In this document: positions 20,591 through 29,600 of the stretch, in pieces
How positions within the stretch are numbered: the stretch's first letter is position 1
Layout: the number at the start of each line of letters is the position of its first letter
NCBI GenBank assembly: GCA_000818945.1
Contig: KN805380.1
Span: forward strand, 530,088-594,087
Source of the DNA: Schizochytrium sp. CCTCC M209059
Lineage: Eukaryota > Sar > Bigyra > Thraustochytrida > Thraustochytriidae
Length of the DNA: 64,000 nucleotides
Reading direction: 5' to 3'
Notes under the pieces: generated by a model
Told to the model about the DNA's origin: nothing
The model's input: the letters and a program-made list of their open reading frames with translations, nothing else
The model's database searches: none
Made by a program: the position numbers and the translations under genes

Positions 20591-20992
20591 ATGTGGGTTG
20601 TTGACAAGGTCAAGCGCTTTGTCTTTGTGTAAGTGTTGTGCGATTCTCTTTTTCGCATGTTGTGCGCGCTTGNNNNNNNNNNNNNNNNNNNNCGCTTGCG
20701 CGCGCTCTCTCTCTCGCCTCGTCCTCTCTATAGTGACATTCGAACTGACGTTTCGTTCGTGAGCTTTTCTAGATTCGCCATGTACACAGGGCTTTCGATG
20801 GCTTCCAGAGGAGAATTCATGGTTTTCTTTCCTCTCCTGATCTTCATTTTCTTCTACCTCCCAGCTAGCATGGCCATGCAGACCTTTAACCTCTGCGTGG
20901 CCCTTGCACATTCGATCATGGATGATCCTGCCGCCGTTCAGTCGGACGTCAACATTGCGTCTGCCTCAGCAGCCGCTGCCGGATCATCATGA
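20591..20992 (+). CDS. Predicted 85-residue single-span membrane protein (two exons)
   Basis: Proposed exons 20591-20628 and 20773-20992. Exon 1 reads MWVVDKVKRFVF and ends at GT|GTAAGT; the acceptor is TTTTCTAG|ATTCGCC. The join gives VFAMYTGLSMASRGEF, then a hydrophobic span FFPLLIFIFFYLPASMAM at about residues 33-50, a short amphipathic piece and an Ala/Ser-rich tail, ending at a TGA. The exon 1 stop that would otherwise appear (TAA) is part of the donor. I do not recognise the family; it could be a small subunit of an ER or mitochondrial membrane complex. The intron contains a run of 20 N, so its true length is unknown. If the splice is wrong, the ATG at 20780 still gives most of the protein. 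Confidence 0.5.
20673..20692. other. Assembly gap (20 N)
   Basis: A run of N inside the proposed intron of the small membrane protein gene. The flanking CGCTTG sequence on both sides suggests a collapsed or unresolved short repeat. Confidence 0.98.
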
Positions 20993-22236
20993 TGATGTAC
21001 AGCGTCTCTTCTTGATCGACATCGCCGCCTTCAATTGTTTTCGGCCATGACTTTTTCTTCTATATCTGGTTTTGGCGATCCTCTGCTTCTCAATGATGCT
21101 GTCGTCTTCTTTATGGGTCGGCTGAGCTAAGATTGTGGCTGGCTGGCTGGCTGGCTAGCTGGCGCACTTGCTCACTCGCTTGATGTCACAAAGGAATGCG
21201 CTCGGCCTCATCCCACTTTACTTTTCTTTCTCGTGAACTTTGTGTCTTTGTTGTTGTCTCCCCTGATGCGTCGCGGGCCGGAAGGGTAAAGGCGTCTGCC
21301 AAATGAAAGAAAAGGAAGTAAAACAAAACACGAAAAAAAGCCAAGACATGAATATAGCACCGCGCCGGCTTGGAGCTGACGCGGGGAACGACTATTCGGC
21401 GCCTTTTCTCTTTTGGCCAGCGGTCACCGCGCGCGCAAAGCCCATCGTGTTAGTGAGATGAATGCGTAACAGAAGCAAAGACGGCCTTCACCAAACAGAT
21501 GTAGATGTCTTAAAGCTAAGGTTGACGTTGGAGTTTCTGGATGATTTCTACTTTCTTCTCGTCTCGAGAAAGTCCTCGATGCAACGTTCTCGGCTTCGAA
21601 GCCGAGTTGAACGGACGCAGACAGCATATGTTGACGCTTCTCATGGTGATGGCGCGGTTTGCCTTGCGTCAAATTGTAGCAAAATGCATGCAAGGGTTCT
21701 ACAATTTGCGATTTCAACGTTCTTTATGTCGAAATGGCATTCACATCAAAACTTGCTAGACGGGTTATTATTCCTCCGTTCGCTTGGTCAATTCGGGTCC
21801 GTTTGAAAACAGAAATGGTGCAAAATTTTACTTGCAAAGAGCCATAAACGCGCAGAAATCATGCACCGGCACATGCACGAAATGTTCGGCACGACAAAAA
21901 ACCCGTTGAAGCACATTTGAAAGCTTGAAGCACATTCGAATACTCGAATCTAAAGAAAGTGAAAGAAAAGCAACGCTTTTATTTAAAGAAAGCATCAATT
22001 GACATCCCGCGTGACGCGATCCTCCAAGCAAAACGATGCACTCACTGCCTTACAGTCCAAGTTTCCTCCATTCGTCTTGGTTTTACTTCGCCCTCTCTCT
22101 CGTCGCCGCTAGCATCAGTGAACACACCCACCAATCAACCAACCAATCAACCAACCTATCGTCCACTCAACAAATTGCAACCAGCGCAGATGACCCGAAG
22201 GTCGCGTCATGTGAACGAAAAAGTGTCCTCGAGCCG

Positions 22237-22272
<36 letters not shown>

Positions 22273-23676
22273 TCATTCTTTCTTTCTTTCTGTCTGTCTG
22301 TCTGCACTGTCGTCGAGTGAGCGAGAATTTTTCCCTTGGTGCTTCTGAGGACCGACGCGCCGTCTTTTCTCGTCCCCCGAGAGCGCCTGAACCGCTGCCG
22401 CTGGCCCGCCGCGCAGCCGCGGCCTGGCGCTGGCGCGCGCACGCACCGGGCTTCTCTGCCGCCCGCGCCGCCGCTGCCGCTCGCCGCACCGCGCGAGCGA
22501 TCGATCGATCGATCGACTGAAGCGGCGGCAGTTGGTCGCGCGGTCGCGCGGCGCCTAGGCGCGCAGTAGGGACCCCTAGCGCGTGGAAATTCCCGCGCGG
22601 CGCGAGTGGAGCGCTGTGGCGGCGGCGATAGCCGTGTTGGCGACGCGCGGCGGCAAGTGGCGAATGGTGGCGCGCAAGTGCAATTTTCCGGCCGGCTGTT
22701 CGGCCGAGACTAGACTTTCTTTCCAGACAGACAGAGAGAGAGAGAGAGGGAAAGAAGGAAAAAAGAAAAAAAGAAAAAAGGGGAAAGAATGAAGGGAAAG
22801 AAAGGGGAGAAACAAGGCAGAGAGAGAGGGAAGGGGCAAAACCAGAAGACCCGCTTCGCGTCAAAGGCGTCCCGCACGCGCGGGCTCGGAGCACGGAGTG
22901 CGACGCAGGCAGGGAGGGCACGCGACCGGAGCGAGCGAGGCAGACAGCCCGCCAGCCGCGCAGGGCACGGAGCACCGTCGCGCGGGAGAGCCTCCGCGCC
23001 CGCCCGGCCGCCCGGCCGCCCGGCCGCCCCGCCCGTCTGGTTTCAAAAACTCAGGCGCAGGAAGGCGCAGCAGAGACAGATCGCGGGCCCTCGTTCATTC
23101 GGTCATTCATTCCGCATTCATTCGGTGGTCAGTCGGCAGGTCAACCAAGTCCAAGACTCCCGGCCTGCGAGGCCAGCCAGCCAGCCAGAGCGTCGCTGCG
23201 AGACAGCCAGCACAGCCGGCCGCTCAGGCCGCCGCGGCGAGCGGCAGCGGCAGCCAGGCGCCCTCGCGGGCGCGCGCCGGGCCGCTAGGGCCCGTCCGGC
23301 CAGCCTTGAGCGAGGCTAGGCTGTCTGGCGAGCTCGCTGCTTGTGCTGCTTGCGCTGCTTGCTTGCTTGCCTGGTGGGCTCGTCGTTGGCAGCGGCGCCG
23401 CGTGCTTGTGGCTGCGCAGAGGGAGGGAGGGACCTTGGGACTCGGCAGAGCTGGGACGCGCCCAGCTCCGCACGCACGTGGACGTGCTGGGAGAGCACGC
23501 GCGAGACGAGGTCGTGGACGAGACACCGACGCGAGCGAGCCGGCGCGGCGCGGCGCGGCGTAAGAAAGAAAGAAAGAAAGAAAGACCAGAAAACTCGCCA
23601 AGCCTAGAGCGAGAAAGGCTCGCACGCACGCGCGCACGCACGCTCAGTCGAGAACGAAGACCAAACCGACGGAAAG
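20993..23676. other. Intergenic region upstream of the remodeller gene
   Basis: 2.7 kb without a supported gene. It holds a GGCT run near 21138-21164, a (TTTC)n to (TCTG)n tract at 22229-22305, GATC repeats at 22499-22517, a GA-rich purine stretch at 22730-22830 and very GC-rich sequence at 22860-23550. The last kilobase is presumably promoter and 5' UTR of the 8-kb gene. Confidence 0.6.
22229..22305. repeat. (TTTC)n / (TCTG)n microsatellite
   Basis: About fifteen TTTC units with one interruption, grading into a few TCTG units. Confidence 0.93.
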
Positions 23677-26600
23677 ATGGACGGAAACAGTTATGGCAAC
23701 GCTCAGTATCCGGGCTACAACGATGGAAGTATTATCGGCGGCGATGGAAATGGAGTGGAGTCGATGTACGCTTCAGGCCAGCAATATTTGCAGCAGGGAA
23801 TGGCGGGCTCGTCATGGCCGTCTCAGTCTTCCGGTGCCGTGTACGATGGCGCCTATGGTTCGGGGATGATGCCCGCTGGTCATTCAGCTAGCTCGTACGC
23901 TGCAGACAGCAATGGTCCCTCTTATGGCCAGCAAACATACCAGCAAGACGGAGATTATTACTCGCACTCGCATGCCCAGCAGCTGCAGCAACAGCAACAG
24001 CAGAGCGATCTCGATTACGCAGGATACTCTAGTTATCAGCAGCAACAGCCACACGCGTACAATCAGCGCCAGTCGTATGGAGGAAGCGGACAAGCTACCT
24101 ATGACGATCACCAGCGTCAGATCTTGGAATTGGAACAAAGGAAACGGCAACAGCAACAACAATATGGCGGATACGCTGCTGCCGCTGCGCAAAGACAGCA
24201 GCAGGAACCGCAGCCGCAGCAACCTCTTCGAAGCGCGAGCACCTCTTCCAATTCCAATCGAATGCAGATTCCCGGGGCGGGAATGGAGTGGTATGAGGCC
24301 AAGGATGGAAACGGCCGCAAATACTGGTACAATACGACCGACTCGACAACGCACTGGTACAACCCGAGAGCTGTTGCACACGGCCTCCGCCTGCTCCAGG
24401 CCAAGCAGGCACTTCCGCCAGAACTCATCACGCATCTCAAACTCTACAAGATTGAACGTCAGCAACAGATGGTTAACACGCAAATGGCGCAGCAGACACA
24501 GCAGCAACAACAGCAACAGCAACAGTTACAACAGCAACAACTGCTGGAGGCAAAGCGACGCCAGCAAGCGAAAGCCCTAGAGGAGGCCAAACGTAAGAAA
24601 GAAGAAGCTGAACGTGCGCGCATCGCCGCCGAAAAGGCACGAATTGAACGCGAGCGTAAAGCCGCCGAAGAAAAGGCCCGACTTGAAGCGCTGCGCCGCA
24701 AAGAGGAAGCGGAACGCGCCGAGGCAGAACGGCGCAGAAAGATTCTCGAGGCGCAAGAACGAAAGCGGTATGAGGCAGCGCGCATTGCCGAAAGGCCCAA
24801 AACCAAGATTCTCTTGCGCAAATATCTCGATACGATCGGATACGACGACACTTGGATCTCGGCAGATATGATTGATGAGGCTGTCAGAGACGCCAAGCCA
24901 GCGGAAAAGGATGATCCGGAACGGCTTGCTTTTGAAGAGGCTGTCGAGGAAACGAGAAAGTATTATGCCGCCAAGAATAGGGTCCAGGAAGAGGCTGCCG
25001 AACTCGCCGAGCTCGAGCGAATGCAAGCAGAGGATGTGGACGCAAGCGGGCTCAGCGAGGAGCGGAAAAAAATGGGCGAGGCTGAAAAACGGAAGAAACA
25101 GCTGCAAAAGGACTTTGAAGAGTTTTTTAAATTCAAGCCGTACAAGATGGTTGGCAAGTCCGACTGGCGGACGACCGAGAAAGTCGACGACGACTCCCGC
25201 ATCGCCGCGGAGCAAGAGCGGCGGCGGAAACTCGAAAAGACGCGCACCGCCATGGCCGTCGCCAAGTCAAGCAGACGCCCGCGTCGCCAAGTCAAGTCCC
25301 GCCTCGTCAATGTCGCGGGTCACATGGTCTTGCGGGAAAACAATTACGGTATGGATGAGGATGGCAAGCCCGTCGTGGAGGGCCTGCTGAACGAAAACAA
25401 TCGCAAGCAGGTTCGTCCCGCGCGCTCAGCCTTCAACATCTACACTTCGGTCACGGGTAAAGAGGTCCGCGAGACCTTTCCTTCTCTCGATTTTCGCGAT
25501 GTTCAAAAGGAGGTTTCGCGGCGATGGCGTTTACTTGCGCCCGGCCAAAAGAAAATCTTCGAGACCCAGAGCGCCGAGGACAAGGAACGTTATAAGCGGG
25601 AGCTCGAGGCAGCCCGCGAACTCGATCTACGCAATATGGAGTACAACCATCAACTCATGCAGGAAGCGCAAAAGAAGGAGCAGCTCATGCACCAAGCTCG
25701 CCAGGAAACACTCGCGCTCGAGGACTCTGTGCGGCGTGACAAGGCTATGGCTGCCTCGTCGTCGACATCTGCGCTCAGCGGGGTTGCCTGGACAGGATCT
25801 GGGGGGGCGGGCAGTGGCCACGGGGCGGCATCACCCTCGCCTCCAGCAGCCGCAGCGCAGCGTGGCCAGCCTCCTCGCATGAACTACCCTGAGGTCGCCG
25901 ACGCTGTCATGATTGCGCTTGGCCCGCGCGCCGGTCTTGAGATGAAAGAGCTTGCCGCCTGGGTGCAGAATACACGTCTCGGCCGCATCTTCATGGGTCG
26001 ACTCAAGGCCCCCTTTGACGAATCGCCGCTCACCAAGGCAGTGCGTCGTGGCATTAACCGCGGTCGCTACGTGCAAGAACGCGCCACGGGAAAGACGCCT
26101 GCTAGTGGCGTAAAGTTTTCAACCTCCGGGCTTCTCGAGGTGGCTCGCGCCAAGTCGCTTCGCGACATCAAAGAGGAGGAGCGCCAGGCGCGCGCCAAGA
26201 GCAAAAACACCTCTGCTTCGGCCCTTCGTGCAAAACGTCAACAGGAGCTCGAGCAACAGCGCAACGAGCACCGTATTGCCATGAAGGCTGATATTTTCGA
26301 GGCGAACCAGCGCATGTGGGCATTCATGTACCGACAAAAAGATTCGCTCGGTCCCTTTGTCACCAAGGACGTCAAGGAAAAGCTTGAATTTGCCGCCATG
26401 CTGCTCCGCGAGCATGGTCGAGGCGATCTCTTGGAGAACGACCCGAGTGGCTACGAACAAGAAGATCGCATCCTGGAAGAAGAGCAACGCCGTCAAAAAC
26501 TCGAAGCTGCAGCTGCCGCAAATGGTGAAACCAAGGAGGCCAAAGAAGCTACCGAGTTCAAAGATGCAAATCACAGTATTGACGAGATTGTCCCAAGCAA

Positions 26601-29600
26601 CTCGGGCCCGAACGTCGGCGATCTATCTGGTGCTGGCACTGGCACAGGCACCGGCACAGGCACAGGCCCTGGGACAGCCCACGAGAACGGGCAGACATCA
26701 ATTGCCGAAGCGGAAAAACTCAAGCAGGTCGCGCAAACACTCACCGTGCGACGAAAGCGACCGGCGTGCGATCAACCTCGCGACATCGTATGGGGAAAGC
26801 TGCGCCAGTATCAGCGCGAAGGCCTTCGCTGGATGGTCTCAACATTCCAAAATGGCATCAATGGTATTCTTGCGGACGAAATGGGTCTGGGCAAGACACT
26901 TCAAACCGTCTCGTTCTTGACTCACCTCAAGTTTGAGATGAAGGTTGGTGGGCCCTTTTTGGTGATTGTACCTTTGAGCGTGCTGACGGCTTGGGCGAAC
27001 GAGTTTAATCGCTGGTCTCCCAAGCTCAAGGTCATCAAACTCCACTCTTCGTCCAAGGAGGAACGGGACCGTCTGAAGCGTGACATTCTCAGTGATTTTA
27101 GCAAGTTCGACGTTGTCATCACAACCTTTGAGATGATTATCTCCAACAACATGAAGCTTATGCTCGGTTCAAAGATGTGGTGGCGCTACGTTGTCATCGA
27201 TGAGGGTCACAAGATCAAGAATGATGAGACCGACCTCGCTGTGGCCGTGCGGTCGATCAACTGCCAGGGCCGGCTCTTGCTTACAGGCACGCCGTTGCAG
27301 AACAATTTGCACGAGCTCTGGGCTCTCCTAAACTATCTTTACCCTGCGATCTTCACGGAGTCGTCGACTTTCGACGACTGCTTTGACCTCTCGAAGCAGA
27401 TTGTTGAGACGGATATGCTCGCCAAGGCACATTACCTTATTCGCCCCTTTGTGTTACGCCGCACGAAAGGCGAGGTGGAGCAAAAGATGCCACCCAAGGA
27501 AGAGATTGAGGTCAAGGTACCCCTCTCAAAGATGCAGCGCTACTGGTACAAGCAGCTTTTGATGCGCGATGCGAACCTGCTCAAGCGCGTTGAAGGTGAG
27601 ATCAGCGGTGAGGGCAGCGAAGCCGGGGCTGCGTCTGCAGGCGACTGGAAGAAATTGCAGAGCCTCATGATGCAGCTGCGGAAATGCTGCAACCACCCGT
27701 ACCTCTTCCCGAACGCGGAGCCAAACTTTACCGGGGAAACTCGTGAGGACCTTGTGGAGGCGTCTGGAAAGCTCAAGATCCTTGATCGCTTACTCAAGAA
27801 GCTTTATGAACGAGGTCATCGTGTCGTCATTTTCTCGCAGTTCACCGCCACTCTCAACATTTTGCAAGATTTTTGCAACCTTCGCGGCTACAAATTTTCT
27901 CGTCTCGACGGCTCCACAAATCGAGTGCAACGCGCCATCGATATCATGCAGTATAATCGCGAGGGGTCGGTGTACTTTGCCTACCTCATGAGCACGCGAG
28001 CCGGTGGCCTTGGCATCAACTTGGCCACCGCTGACACAGTGATTCTGTATGACTCGGATTGGAACCCTCAAGTTGACTTGCAAGCGATGGATCGTGTTCA
28101 TCGCATCGGGCAGACGAAGCCTGTGCACGTCTACCGCCTCATTGCCTCTGGCACAGTCGAGGAGCGCGTCGTGCAGCGAGCGAAAAAGAAGCTTTACCTG
28201 GATCGCATGGTGAATCGTGGTAGCACAAGCCAGGCAGAGGCGCTTGAGTCGCTGTCCAAGGCCGAAATGCTCAAGATGCTCACATTTGGCGCTTCGACGG
28301 TTTTTGGCGGCTCCGGAGGTGAGGATGACAACATTAGCGATGAGGATCTTGACCAAATGATGGACCGTTCCCGTCTCGAGGGCAAGGCCGAGGGCGAGGT
28401 GGACACCTCAACCAAGGTTCTCGGCAAGGGTGGACTGATTGCGTCCGGTGAAGACGAAGAAGATGCCGAAGAAGCTGCTGGCGAGGGAGCCGCCGCCCGG
28501 GGCGTCGTTGATGCTTCACTTAACGCTCTCGAATTCGACGGAACATCGGAAGCTCTGAACCTGCGCCAGCTCGATGGAGTCTTTTACGAGAAGAAGTCAG
28601 GGTCGGATGGCTTCCCCCCCAAGCCGCGTAAGCGCAAGCTTGCTGCGATTGCCGAGGCTGCAAATGAGGAGTCTGTTGCCCAGTCCATGGATGAAATTGC
28701 CAAACGTTGGGCTGAAGAGAATCCGGACATGTACGCTCACGGTGTCAAACCCAGTAAGCGCGCGCGTGTGAGCCGATTTGTCGAGGTCGACGGGCACACG
28801 ATCCTCAAAGCAAACAACTACACCATTGAACAAGGTGGCAGGTCCGTGTACGAAGACGAGCTCACCAACGGAAATGCGATGGCAGTTCTTCCTGCGCAGG
28901 GCCGCCAGGTCGCGGGTCGCGACTATGACAATGAAGGCCACTGTCTGGCTTGCTGGGATGGTGGCGAGCTGCTTCTTTGTGATCAATGCTGTGCTGCATA
29001 CCATCAAACCTGTCTTCGCCCGGATCAACTTCCACCGCGTCGCAAGGACGGCGGTCAAGGCGCCGTGACGTGGGGGTGTCCACATCACTCGTGCAAGGTG
29101 TGCGCGCGTAAGGCACACGCTTCGGGTGGCATGCTTTTCCGCTGTACCGAGTGTCCATCTGCCTTTTGCGAGGATCACCTTCCGGCTGATCACCTCTACC
29201 TGAACGAAAATGGTCGGGAGGAGCGTTTCGAGGCGTTAGGACAGCGTAAGCCAGCGCAAGCCTACTTTGTGCAGTGCTCTCTGCGGTGCCATCGTTTTGC
29301 AACAATTCGCAGAAAAGACGGTGTTTTGGCTGCTATACGCGATATCCAGAAAAATCCTGCTGGTGCTGTCGAAGGTAGCAAGGCTATCAAAACGGATGCC
29401 TCTACGGTTGAGAAAAAGGAGCCTACGATGCCAGAGCCCCTTACTGCAACTGCTTCGTCTACGCTTGCTGTTACTGAGACCAAGAAGGAGGATGTTGCGA
29501 TGTCAGATTTTGCTGTGTCTGCGTCGACTCAGCCTGTCGTCAAGGACGAGGGCACTTTAGTTAAGGATGAGGACGTTGTGATGAAGGACGAGGGCGCACT

